64,000 nucleotides of DNA from Methanocorpusculum sp. (GTDB lineage Archaea; Halobacteriota; Methanomicrobia; Methanomicrobiales; Methanocorpusculaceae). Of this stretch, positions 20,640 to 28,951 are shown piece by piece (positions within the stretch are counted from its first letter, which is position 1; each line of letters opens with the position of its first letter). The notes beneath the pieces were generated by a model, which was given only the letters and a program-made list of their open reading frames with translations, was not told where the DNA came from and searched no databases. Location: the NCBI GenBank assembly GCA_029987245.1, contig DALTWG010000001.1:1-64000 (forward strand), in the 5' to 3' direction. The position numbers were made by a program, and so were the translations under genes.

Positions 20640-23003
20640 TTATTCATACCCCGTGCCGCGCAGATAATGTCCCGCGGTCACGCCGCCGGAGGAAATTTCT
20701 CTGATTTCCTCTTTGAGCGCTTTTGCATCCCCGCCCTCGAGTGCTTTGCGGTAGATTGCCGTCATTCTGCGGATATATTCAGGACTGCGGCCGCGTGCAT
20801 CGATGGAAAAGACAAAAACACCGGCGGACGCCAGTTCTTTTACATACTGCACCAGACACGTTTCCGCGGAATTTAAAATATGCGTCCGGTGGCTCGCATC
20901 AGACCTGATGCGGAAAACGCGGCCGGTTTTATCCTTCAATGCCCATGCCTGATTGCAGGCACGGCAGCCCTGAGCCGTTGCCGGGATGCAGTTCTCTGAT
21001 ATCATGACTTCCAGATTTCCCTGAACAAGGACCTCGACGCGCGGCGGGTGCGCGTAACCGGCAAGCCCTGCCATCAGGCGGCGAATCTGCTTTCCGGAAA
21101 GCTCCGGCGAAAGACAAACCTGCCTGCAGAATCTGCCGGCGCGGTTTGCCGAGACGGCGTTTGTGATATTAAAGCCCGGACCGGCGAATTTTTCCACACC
21201 GCGGATGGAATCCGCCATCCCGGCATTGTCAATCATAACACCTTTCGCGGATGCGGGAATGGCAGCTATTTTTTTCTCGAATTCGTTTTCTGAGACAATT
21301 CGCGGGAGTTTATAGATTACGGGAATGTCATAGATTTCTTCTTTTCCCTCGAAGACGATCTGCTCAACGCCCGCGGAATACGCCGTTTTTGCACATACCA
21401 CCGAATCGGTGTAGACCTGCAGAACCGGCGCAGTGCACGCCGCCGGTTTTGCCGGCGCCGGTACGGAAAATGCCCGGGCGCGGCGCTCCGGTTTTGCAAA
21501 AAGCCGCACCTCGCAGGCTTCTAAAAGCCTGCGGCGTGTATCGGCAACGGCGCCCTGCGGCATAAATTTCGTGCCGTCGTAGCCCATCTCAATCGAGCGC
21601 ACAACAAATGGCGTCCCGCCGGTTTTGGAAATCTGCGCTTCAAGCTGTTCGCAGGAAAACGGCCGGTTTTTTGCCTCCATGAAGGGTATTTCCGATTTTG
21701 TGGAAATATCTCCGGCAGAAAGGACCAAAAAGCCGCCCTCGTCAACAGACGCGCTCACATCGAGCGGAATGCGCCCCTCCGGCGCTTTGGAAAGAAGCGC
21801 CGCGGCGCGCCGGTCGGTTTTCAGCCGGTGTGTTATCCAGAGTTCGGCGCCCTGGACCACATCTGCCGGCGCCGGAATTTTATAGGCGTCGCCTTCAGGG
21901 AAGATATACGGCTCTTTGTTCAGCGAAAGCCCTGATTCGCGCCCGGCAAACCGGAATACAATCCCGTCTCCCGTGTCCGGCACAGGACCTTCTATTTGTA
22001 CAATCGCCTTGCCGCGCTTTTCATCAATGCCGGTAACCGTTCCGGCAAAAACGCCGCGGTTGTCCGGCTTTTTATAGTTCATGAACGCCGCGCCGCGATC
22101 TCCCATTAGATACCCCTTCGTAAAGCCGCGGTTGAACGCAAAAGCGAGGTCTTCCAAATCCTCCTTGCGCGGCTCGAATGTGCCATCAGCGACCGCATCA
22201 AGGGCGCGGCGGTAGATATTTGTGACCACCGCGACGTACTCCGGCGTCTTCATGCGGCCTTCGATTTTCAGCGCGGCAACGCCGGTTTCGCTGATTTCTT
22301 TAAGGTACGGATACAAACACAAATCCCGCGGCGATAAGACGTAATTTCCGTCTGTGGGAACCATGTCCCCGTCTGCAAGAAGCGTGTACTGCTTGCGGCA
22401 AGGCTGGGCGCACATGCCTCTGTTTCCGGAACGCCCGCCTATTACCGAGGAAAAGAGGCATTGACCAGAGTAGCAGTAGCAGATTGCCCCATGCACAAAA
22501 ATCTCCAGTTCCACACCGCACTCAGCAGCTTGGGCCTGAATTGCTTTCAGATTTGCAAGACTCGTCTCGCGGGCGAGGACCACGCGGGAGATGCCCTGCG
22601 ACGCCGCATAACGGATGCCTTCGGCATTATGCAGCGTCATCTGGGTGCTTGCATGAACAGGCATATCAGGCGCAACCTCGCGGGCGGTTTCTAAAACGCC
22701 CGCGTCCTGTACGAGGACTGCGTCTACGCCCGCGTCTGAGAGGAAGGTGAGGTAGTCTGCCACCTCGGGAAGTTCATCATCGAAAACGATAGTATTTACC
22801 GTGACATAGACTTTGACGCCGTATCTGTGCGCAAATTCCACCGCGCGCGCGATATCAGCGTTGGAAAAATTCGCTGCATAGGCGCGGGCACCGAAGTTTT
22901 TTCCGCCGAGATATACGGCGTCAGCGCCGGCAAAAACCGCCGCTTTCAGGGCGTCAAACGAGCCGGCAGGCGCCAGCAGTTCCGGAATTTTTATTTTGGT
23001 CAT
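20640..23003 (-). CDS. U32 family peptidase / RNA hydroxylation-type protein
   Basis: 787 aa. Seen: the U32 opening PELLAPAGSFDALKAAVFAGADAVYLGG, the signature EIFVHGAICYCYSGQCLFSS, and the cysteine cluster GNRGMCAQPCRK, plus a C-terminal domain with a further CxxC (AQGCRACNQAW). In bacteria, members of this group with these cysteines work in tRNA or rRNA hydroxylation (TrhP, RlhA) or ubiquinone synthesis (UbiU/V) and bind an iron-sulfur cluster; peptidase activity is doubtful for most. The long C-terminal extension fits the DUF3656-bearing subgroup. Overlaps trm1 by four bases (ATGA), which links it to a tRNA-modifying enzyme. Confidence 0.9.
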   Translation of the reverse strand: MTKIKIPELLAPAGSFDALKAAVFAGADAVYLGGKNFGARAYAANFSNADIARAVEFAHRYGVKVYVTVNTIVFDDELPEVADYLTFLSDAGVDAVLVQDAGVLETAREVAPDMPVHASTQMTLHNAEGIRYAASQGISRVVLARETSLANLKAIQAQAAECGVELEIFVHGAICYCYSGQCLFSSVIGGRSGNRGMCAQPCRKQYTLLADGDMVPTDGNYVLSPRDLCLYPYLKEISETGVAALKIEGRMKTPEYVAVVTNIYRRALDAVADGTFEPRKEDLEDLAFAFNRGFTKGYLMGDRGAAFMNYKKPDNRGVFAGTVTGIDEKRGKAIVQIEGPVPDTGDGIVFRFAGRESGLSLNKEPYIFPEGDAYKIPAPADVVQGAELWITHRLKTDRRAAALLSKAPEGRIPLDVSASVDEGGFLVLSAGDISTKSEIPFMEAKNRPFSCEQLEAQISKTGGTPFVVRSIEMGYDGTKFMPQGAVADTRRRLLEACEVRLFAKPERRARAFSVPAPAKPAACTAPVLQVYTDSVVCAKTAYSAGVEQIVFEGKEEIYDIPVIYKLPRIVSENEFEKKIAAIPASAKGVMIDNAGMADSIRGVEKFAGPGFNITNAVSANRAGRFCRQVCLSPELSGKQIRRLMAGLAGYAHPPRVEVLVQGNLEVMISENCIPATAQGCRACNQAWALKDKTGRVFRIRSDASHRTHILNSAETCLVQYVKELASAGVFVFSIDARGRSPEYIRRMTAIYRKALEGGDAKALKEEIREISSGGVTAGHYLRGTGYE

Positions 23004-24136
23004 AAGGCATGCTCCCTGTTCCAGTTCACTATCCAGTCTTCAATTACCTCAAGCGGCGCAAGCGTTTTGATTCCGGTGCCGGCGAAATGGGTTTTTGTCG
23101 TGTAATAGCCCGCTTCGTTCAGTCCATCGATGAGTTCGGTCATCTTCGGCGGGGAAAGGTGCAGTTTCTGTGCCAGGATGTGATAATCATAGAATGACGC
23201 AGTATCGGGCTCTATTTTCAGGAGAGATAGCATTTTTTCCATCTGCCGCGCGGTACCGAACTGCATGGAAGGCAGTGTTTCAAGCATGGCGTCGATAACC
23301 GCCCCGGTCTGCAGCGGTCCGACCCACATCGGGCCGATTGGCTGCAGTTCGGCGCCGCAGTGCGGACACACCGCTCCCTTCGGGAGCAGAGTGCCTTTCT
23401 GCTCAACCCGAAAGCGGCATTTGGAGCAGTGCATGACAAAACCGATGTTTTGCATAGTGTCTTCTGCGGCGGTGACGCGGCTGATTATTTTCACATGCGT
23501 TCTGTAATAGTGCGCGTTTGCAAAACTCAAGAGGGGCGTCATCCCGCGGTCATATTTAACGAGTTCCTTTGCCACGGCACCCATCATGATGCGAAGGCCC
23601 ACTTCGGCATGGTACTCGGTATTGCGCGGCGTTGCAAAGTACCGGCGCCGTCCCGCGGCTAAGTGCGCGCCGCAGAGGGGCGCCGTATCAGTGGCGGTGA
23701 CAAAAAGATACTGTTTTGCGGCGCGGGATGCGGCGTCTAAAAAGGGTGCCGGAGTGCCGAAGGGGTCCAAATCTATCGCGTCATAGCGCCCGGAGCACAT
23801 AAGGCGGTTTGCGTCGTCGCAGGTCACGGTGATATCTTCATGCATGCGGGCCGCGTTTTCGCGGATGATGGAGACCGCGGTTTCATCACGGTCGTTTATG
23901 AACACCGGGATGTGGACTTCGTTTGCGATGCGAAGTCCGCGCACCCCGGTTGCGGCCATAGTATCCAGATATTCGACGGGTTGAATGACCTGCGCAAGAA
24001 GCACGGTCATGTCACGGTTGAATTCCATTCGGGTATTGTAAAAAACCGGTGCGGTCCCGGGGGGGAACTGGGCGTCCGCTTCCTGGACAGGCGCACGAAA
24101 TACGGTGCTTCCTTCGGTTATTTCATGTAAATGCAT
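23000..24136 (-). CDS. trm1: tRNA (guanine26-N2)-dimethyltransferase
   Basis: Methylates G26 of many tRNAs using SAM. 378 aa. Seen: VFYNTRMEFNRDMTVLL, the SAM-binding YLDTMAATGVRGLRIANE, the active-site AIDLDPFGTPAPFLDAA, and a C-terminal zinc-ribbon-like pair CSKCRF and CPHCGAEL. It lies only seven bases upstream of the mature 3' end of a same-strand tRNA-Arg gene, so it could be read from the tRNA promoter. Confidence 0.95.
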   Translation of the reverse strand: MHLHEITEGSTVFRAPVQEADAQFPPGTAPVFYNTRMEFNRDMTVLLAQVIQPVEYLDTMAATGVRGLRIANEVHIPVFINDRDETAVSIIRENAARMHEDITVTCDDANRLMCSGRYDAIDLDPFGTPAPFLDAASRAAKQYLFVTATDTAPLCGAHLAAGRRRYFATPRNTEYHAEVGLRIMMGAVAKELVKYDRGMTPLLSFANAHYYRTHVKIISRVTAAEDTMQNIGFVMHCSKCRFRVEQKGTLLPKGAVCPHCGAELQPIGPMWVGPLQTGAVIDAMLETLPSMQFGTARQMEKMLSLLKIEPDTASFYDYHILAQKLHLSPPKMTELIDGLNEAGYYTTKTHFAGTGIKTLAPLEVIEDWIVNWNREHAL

Positions 24137-24142
24137 ATCTTA

Positions 24143-24217
24143 CGGGCATGCAGGGATTCGAACCCTGGATCTTCAGCTTAGGAGGCTGATGCCATATCCT
24201 GGCTTGGCTACATGTCC
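24143..24217 (-). tRNA. tRNA-Arg (anticodon CCU)
   Basis: D stem GCCA/TGGC, anticodon stem TCAGC/GCTGA with loop CTCCTAA (anticodon CCT), and T stem CAGGG/CCCTG are all perfect. The acceptor GGACATG with CATGCCC has an A-C mismatch at position 3-70. Discriminator G, CCA not encoded. Lies just upstream of trm1 on the same strand and diverges from the next tRNA. Confidence 0.92.
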
Positions 24218-24318
24218 ACTGTTCTTTATTATTTGGCAGGCTGTGCTTATCTTTTTATCGAGATAGGAGGTTGGGTGAAGGAAGGAGGAGAAATGGAGGA
24301 TGATGTTCAAAGCGGTGA

Positions 24319-24327
24319 CTTTATATC
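24319..24327 (+). promoter_or_regulatory. Box A of tRNA-Arg(GCG)
   Basis: CTTTATATC at 24319-24327, with transcription expected about 25 bases later, just ahead of the mature 5' end at 24356. Confidence 0.65.
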
Positions 24328-24355
24328 ATACGGAGTGCAATATTATAGAGCACAA

Positions 24356-24427
24356 GTCCCGGTAGGGTAGAGGATATCCTTGGAGCCTGCGGAGCTTCAG
24401 ACTGGGGTTCGAATCCCCGTCGGGACG
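24356..24427 (+). tRNA. tRNA-Arg (anticodon GCG)
   Basis: Acceptor GTCCCGG pairs with TCGGGAC (one G-U); anticodon stem GGAGC/GCTTC with one G-U; loop CTGCGGA with anticodon GCG at 24389-24391; T loop TTCGAAT; discriminator G at 24427. Reads CGC and CGU. A box A lies at the proper distance upstream. CCA is not encoded. Confidence 0.93.
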
Positions 24428-24573
24428 TAATACATTTTTTGTTTAATTCTCTTCAACCTGTTTCCTGTCTTTACCATGCTCATTCACCGTTGATATAAAT
24501 CCAAGACGGCAAACCGTCACCGATTTTGTATATACGTTCTGTCTTTTTATCTCATGCAAACCAATAATATACT

Positions 24574-25794
24574 ATGACAGCATCCAAAATTCTACTCTTA
24601 ATAATTGACGGCGTCGGCGACCGGCCGTGTGAATGTCTCGGCGGAAAAACCCCGCTTCAGGCAGCAAACATCCCGAACCTTGACCGCATGGCAGCTGAAG
24701 GCATAACCGGTATAATGGACCCGATTGCACCGGGAATCCGCGCCGGCTCCGATACGTCGCACTTAAGTTTGCTCGGCTACCCCCCGCAGAACTACTACAC
24801 CGGCCGCGGACCGCTGGAAGCAGCCGGCTGCGGCATCAAAATGCAGCCGGGCATGATAGGATTCAGAGCAAACTACGCGACCCTGGACGAAAACGGCCTT
24901 GTCTGTGACCGCCGCGCAGGACGGATTAATGATACAACAGAAATCTCCGCCGCGATTAAAAACGGCGTTGACCTCTCGAAATACGGCGTAACCATTGAAT
25001 TCGAGCCGGGCACCGGACACCGCGCGGCGCTGGCTCTTAAAGGCAAAGGACTGTGCGCGGCGGTTTCCACCAATGACCCGAAAAAGACCGGCGTCGCACC
25101 TAAAATCATTGTCGCAGAAAATGAAAGCCCTGAAGCAAAGTTCACCGCAGAAGTTTGCAACGAATTTACGCGCCAGGCAGAGGAAATCCTTAAAAACCAT
25201 CCGGTAAACAAGGCGCGAAAAGAGTCGGGCGCGCTTCCTGCAAACTGCGTCTTAATCCGCGGTGCCGGCGAAATGGGCGTCTTTGAGCCATTCGAGAAAA
25301 AACACGAACTCACCGGCAGCGTAGTCGCCGCAGCGGCGCTTATTGCAGGAATCGGAAGCTCCGTAGGCCTTGAGCGCATTCCAGTCCTTCCCACCACGCC
25401 GCTTGCAGAACAGGTGGCTCTTGTAAGCAAAGAACTCGAGCACAAGGACTTTGTGCTCTTCAACATCAAAAACGCTGACGAATACGGCCACGACGGCAAA
25501 GCGGAAGAGAAGAAGGCCTTCCTGGAAAAAATCGATGAAGCGGTTGCGCCGCTCCTTGATATACCCGACCTGCTGATTGCGGTTTGCGGCGACCACTCGA
25601 CCCCGTGCACCATAAAAGAACACAGCGCCGACCCGGTGCCGTTGATTATCCACGGCGACGGGGTGCGTGTGGATGATGTAGCGAAATACGATGAACTCTC
25701 CTGCGCCAAGGGGGCAATGTGCCGCATCTGCGGGTCCGGTCTGATGGCAGTTCTTCTGGACCTCGTTGACAAAACGCATAAGTATGGTGCATAA
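24574..25794 (+). CDS. apgM: 2,3-bisphosphoglycerate-independent phosphoglycerate mutase, archaeal type
   Basis: Interconverts 3- and 2-phosphoglycerate in glycolysis and gluconeogenesis. 406 aa, alkaline-phosphatase superfamily. Seen: LLLIIDGVGDRP with a metal-binding Asp, the Ser nucleophile region AGSDTSHLSLLGY, and the late metal motifs KNADEYGHDGK and CGDHSTPC. A TATA-like TTTTTATC about 25 bases upstream of the ATG and the absence of a Shine-Dalgarno sequence suggest a leaderless transcript. Confidence 0.96.
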   Translation: MTASKILLLIIDGVGDRPCECLGGKTPLQAANIPNLDRMAAEGITGIMDPIAPGIRAGSDTSHLSLLGYPPQNYYTGRGPLEAAGCGIKMQPGMIGFRANYATLDENGLVCDRRAGRINDTTEISAAIKNGVDLSKYGVTIEFEPGTGHRAALALKGKGLCAAVSTNDPKKTGVAPKIIVAENESPEAKFTAEVCNEFTRQAEEILKNHPVNKARKESGALPANCVLIRGAGEMGVFEPFEKKHELTGSVVAAAALIAGIGSSVGLERIPVLPTTPLAEQVALVSKELEHKDFVLFNIKNADEYGHDGKAEEKKAFLEKIDEAVAPLLDIPDLLIAVCGDHSTPCTIKEHSADPVPLIIHGDGVRVDDVAKYDELSCAKGAMCRICGSGLMAVLLDLVDKTHKYGA

Positions 25795-25822
25795 CATAGT
25801 ATAAGTATAGAAAGATAGCCTT

Positions 25823-26938
25823 ATGTCAGACAGGATAATAGTTGCTGAATCGGAAACGGAGGAGCAGTACCTTAGGATTCCCGATTTAACGCCGGAAGAA
25901 GAAAAGGAACTGGAAGAGCGCGCTAAAGAAAACGAAAACCCGAAATCAGCCGGGATAACTCCCGCACCAGCTCCAGCGGATGCCCCGACGCCCGCGCCGG
26001 AAGAAAAAACCCTTCCCGAAGAGGCGGAACCGCTGTTTACCGAAATTACCGCCGGCGAAGATGTTTTAAAGGAACTTGCCAGAATCGATGAAGAAACCGC
26101 ATCCGTTGTCCTGTCTGCATCGGAAATATTCAATACCTGCGTTCTTCCTGAAAAAACCGAACTCCAGGAACACCTTATCAAAACCAAAAACGACGTCCTG
26201 ATTGGCGACCATGCAACTATCGGCTACGGCATCTATGGAAATGACGTGGTTATCTGCGAACTGTGCGAACTCTTCGGTGACGTAGTCGCTGAAGGCGACC
26301 TGCGCATTGACAACTTCTGCGAGGTCCACGGGACCGTAATCTGCAACGGGGACGCATATCTCGGCGAGGGAGTGAAAATCCACGGAAAACTTACCGTCGG
26401 CGGCAATCTTGACATCGGCGACAAGGTTGAGATTGAAAAAGAGTTCAAAGCATACGGCGATATTGCAATCCGCAATCCGATGCCGGTTATTTTGTATCTC
26501 CTGCTCTATGTCATTACGATGCTGCATATTGAGGGCGAGGAAAAAACCAATAAAAAACTTGCCGAACTCGTTTCCGAGGCAAACACCACGCCTTTAGTGC
26601 TTCCGCCGAAGACAAACATGGACCTGGCGCAGTTTGCGGTGCCCACACCGATGGAAATCGGTGCAAACTGCCGTCTGCACGGAAATTTAAAAGCGCAGTC
26701 GGTGAAAATGCTCAAAGACACAACGCTGTTTGGAAGCATCCGCGCGGTCGACCGTATTAAAATCGGTCCGCGTGATGCAATTCACGGCGATGTTGCAGGC
26801 GCGCGGGTGCGTGTTGAGCGGGGCGCGGACATCCTTGGCGATGTAACCGGAAAAACAGTGTGGCTGCATGAAGATGCGCATGTTTCAGGGCTTATTCGTG
26901 CAGACGAGGGACTCACCATCGGGAGGTCGGAAACATGA
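25823..26938 (+). CDS. Polymer-forming (bactofilin/DUF583-like) beta-helix protein
   Basis: 371 aa. Seen: an acidic, Pro/Ala-rich N-terminal segment of about 75 residues; then two blocks of short glycine-spaced repeats typical of a beta-helix (GDVVAEGDLRIDNFCEVHGTV and LFGSIRAVDRIKIGPRDAIHG). Between them is a hydrophobic stretch PVILYLLLYVITMLHI that could touch the membrane. Such proteins form filaments or scaffolds in bacteria; the archaeal role is unknown. An acyltransferase-type hexapeptide helix is an alternative, but no catalytic His motif is evident. The stop overlaps the next start (ATGA). Confidence 0.72.
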   Translation: MSDRIIVAESETEEQYLRIPDLTPEEEKELEERAKENENPKSAGITPAPAPADAPTPAPEEKTLPEEAEPLFTEITAGEDVLKELARIDEETASVVLSASEIFNTCVLPEKTELQEHLIKTKNDVLIGDHATIGYGIYGNDVVICELCELFGDVVAEGDLRIDNFCEVHGTVICNGDAYLGEGVKIHGKLTVGGNLDIGDKVEIEKEFKAYGDIAIRNPMPVILYLLLYVITMLHIEGEEKTNKKLAELVSEANTTPLVLPPKTNMDLAQFAVPTPMEIGANCRLHGNLKAQSVKMLKDTTLFGSIRAVDRIKIGPRDAIHGDVAGARVRVERGADILGDVTGKTVWLHEDAHVSGLIRADEGLTIGRSET

Positions 26939-27774
26939 AATCGGTTGCAGAAATGCTGGAACTTGACGCAGTCCGCTTTCTTGAACCGGATTATGCATCG
27001 CTCGTAAATCAGGGGGAGCCGGGGGTTATTATTGCGCAGTCGGCTTCGCAAATCAGCGATGCGCGGATGCTGATTGATGAAAAGCAAAACCCTGTAGTGC
27101 TTGCAGTCCGCTCAGGCGATGAGTGGGCTGCCACGGCGTGGGCTTTTCGCCCGCCGACGCAGGAGGAGATTGAACTGTTCCAGAAACTGGACGGCAATCT
27201 CTATCAGGAGCCGCGTTCGGATATCGATAATGCGCTGCGGACGCATTTCTCGCGCGAGATGCGAACACAGTATGCGCCCGCAGGCGAAGACCTGACTGAG
27301 GAGCGTATCAACAAAGTACGCTCGCTTCTTGCGGAGTATTTCGGGGAAAATCTGTCAGGTACGGCGATTGATGCCTGCGCGGGATCGGGTATCGGTTCCA
27401 TGATTATGCGTGAACTGGGCGCGCGCCCTCTTGCGTATGACAATGACCCGGAACTTCTTTCGCTCGGTTTGTCTTTAGGGCGTCTGCGCGAAGAGGAGAC
27501 AGAGTGGATTGACGGGCGCTCGGCTTCTGCCTATCTGCCGGATGCGGAATACGGTGTCGGGATAATGTTTGGGCAGATGTACAATTACACAAAGGATCTG
27601 TGGCAGCCGATTGTAGAAGAACTGGCAGGGATTACGCAGAAAACGCTTATTACGGTTGCAACCCGCGAGGAGGCCGAATGGGTCTGCGAGTGGGCGGCAG
27701 GTGTGGGGCGCAATCTTTCGATTTTTGAAAATGAACGTGACCCGATTTACGACCGGTGGGTCTGTTTCGGGTAA
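26935..27774 (+). CDS. SAM-dependent methyltransferase-like protein
   Basis: 279 aa. Seen: a class I SAM-binding loop DACAGSGIGSMIMRELG starting near residue 146, an acidic second-strand end (AYDNDPEL), and a C-terminal domain with a final WVCFG. The usual catalytic motif IV (NPPY or DPP) is not evident; the matching place reads GIMFGQMYNY, so activity is uncertain. The N-terminal 120 residues match no family I can name. Coupled to the polymer-forming gene by an ATGA overlap. Confidence 0.7.
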   Translation: MKSVAEMLELDAVRFLEPDYASLVNQGEPGVIIAQSASQISDARMLIDEKQNPVVLAVRSGDEWAATAWAFRPPTQEEIELFQKLDGNLYQEPRSDIDNALRTHFSREMRTQYAPAGEDLTEERINKVRSLLAEYFGENLSGTAIDACAGSGIGSMIMRELGARPLAYDNDPELLSLGLSLGRLREEETEWIDGRSASAYLPDAEYGVGIMFGQMYNYTKDLWQPIVEELAGITQKTLITVATREEAEWVCEWAAGVGRNLSIFENERDPIYDRWVCFG

Positions 27775-27816
27775 ACAACCCAAACACTAAATAGTTAGCC
27801 TCTCCTATTTACATAC

Positions 27817-28746
27817 ATGAAACAATCCTGTTTATCCGGCATACTGGGGCTTGCTGTAGGTGACGCTTTAGGCGTCCCCGTGGAATTTCTTTCCCGCAGC
27901 CGGCTGAAAGAAAATCCCGTTACCTCTATGCGCGGCTTTGGAACATGGGACAAGCCGGCCGGGACCTGGTCTGATGATACCAGTCTGACGCTTGCAACGC
28001 TCGACAGCCTTGCAGGAGGGATTGATCCGGAAGACTGCATGAACAAATTCGCCGCATGGTTCCATGAGGGAAAATACACCCCGGACGGCGATATGTTTGA
28101 TGTCGGAAACACAACGTGTTCTGCGATACAAAACCACAGACCGGGCACAACCGAGCGGGATAACGGTAACGGTTCTCTTATGCGGATTCTGCCCGCAGTT
28201 TACGCCGCTTATGCAAAATACGGCTCTGATGCGGTAAAAACGCCGGCGGCGTTTGACCTCATTCATACCTATTCCGCGCTTACGCACGCGCATCCAATAA
28301 GCAAAATGACCTGCGGCATTTATGCCTGCGTTGCAGTCAAGCTCCTTGACGGCGAGGACAAGGTCTGGGCGGTGGAGGAAGGGGCGTCCGCCGCCGCGCG
28401 GTATTATCATGAAAATCCCGAGTTCCGGCCGTGGTATCAGTACTTCACGCGTATTTTTAACCGCATTCTGGGAAATATCGGCGAGGTTGGAATCAGGAGC
28501 GGGGGCTTTGCGGTGGATACACTGGAGGCGGCGCTGTGGGTTTTGCTGACACAGGAGTCGTTTGAAGCAACGGTGCTGCATGCGGTAAATTTAGGTGAGG
28601 ACACCGATACAACAGCAGCTGTCGCAGGCGGTCTTGCAGGGATTTTATACGGCGCGGAGGCGATTCCAAAAGAGTGGAAAGCAGGGCTTCTGGGGCGGGA
28701 AGAGCTTGAAGCGCTGTGCAGGACGTTTGATGAAAAGTGGTTTTGA
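27817..28746 (+). CDS. ADP-ribosylglycohydrolase family protein
   Basis: 309 aa, DraG/ARH fold, which removes ADP-ribose from proteins or small molecules with two magnesium ions. Seen: the opening GILGLAVGDALGVPVEF, the metal motif WSDDTSLTLATL, and the C-terminal metal motif GEDTDTTAAVAGGLAGILYG. Family length is normal. The target is unknown; no nitrogenase gene that would suggest a classical DraG role is adjacent. A TATA-like element at about 27787 precedes it. Confidence 0.9.
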   Translation: MKQSCLSGILGLAVGDALGVPVEFLSRSRLKENPVTSMRGFGTWDKPAGTWSDDTSLTLATLDSLAGGIDPEDCMNKFAAWFHEGKYTPDGDMFDVGNTTCSAIQNHRPGTTERDNGNGSLMRILPAVYAAYAKYGSDAVKTPAAFDLIHTYSALTHAHPISKMTCGIYACVAVKLLDGEDKVWAVEEGASAAARYYHENPEFRPWYQYFTRIFNRILGNIGEVGIRSGGFAVDTLEAALWVLLTQESFEATVLHAVNLGEDTDTTAAVAGGLAGILYGAEAIPKEWKAGLLGREELEALCRTFDEKWF

Positions 28747-28777
28747 GACGAGGATTTTGGCGAGGCTAAGCAGGGCT

Positions 28778-28906
28778 ACAGAATAAACTGTAGAATAAAC
28801 TGTAGAATAAACTGCAACATAAACTGCAGAATAACTACAGGAAAACTATAAATATAGCATAGAATAAAACTATAGAATAAACTGCAGTACAACTACAGAA
28901 TAAAAG
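28778..28906 (+). repeat. Degenerate 12-bp tandem repeat tract
   Basis: About ten imperfect units based on TAGAATAAACTG, nearly exact for the first three to four copies (28778-28826) and then decaying (CAACATAAACTG, AACTACAGAATAA and similar). The tract is AT-rich, ends 46 bases ahead of the ATP-binding regulator gene at 28952, and has no matching spacers, so it is not a CRISPR array. It may be an operator array. Confidence 0.8.
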
Positions 28907-28951
28907 TACCGGTGCCGCCGAAAACCGCTTCAAAAAATACCTGGAAAAACC

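Noticed and set aside
28778..28906. Possible CRISPR array
   Set aside because: The units are 12 bp, contiguous and decaying; there are no regular spacers and no cas operon. The Cas4-like gene at 36.4 kb is far away and is not next to it.
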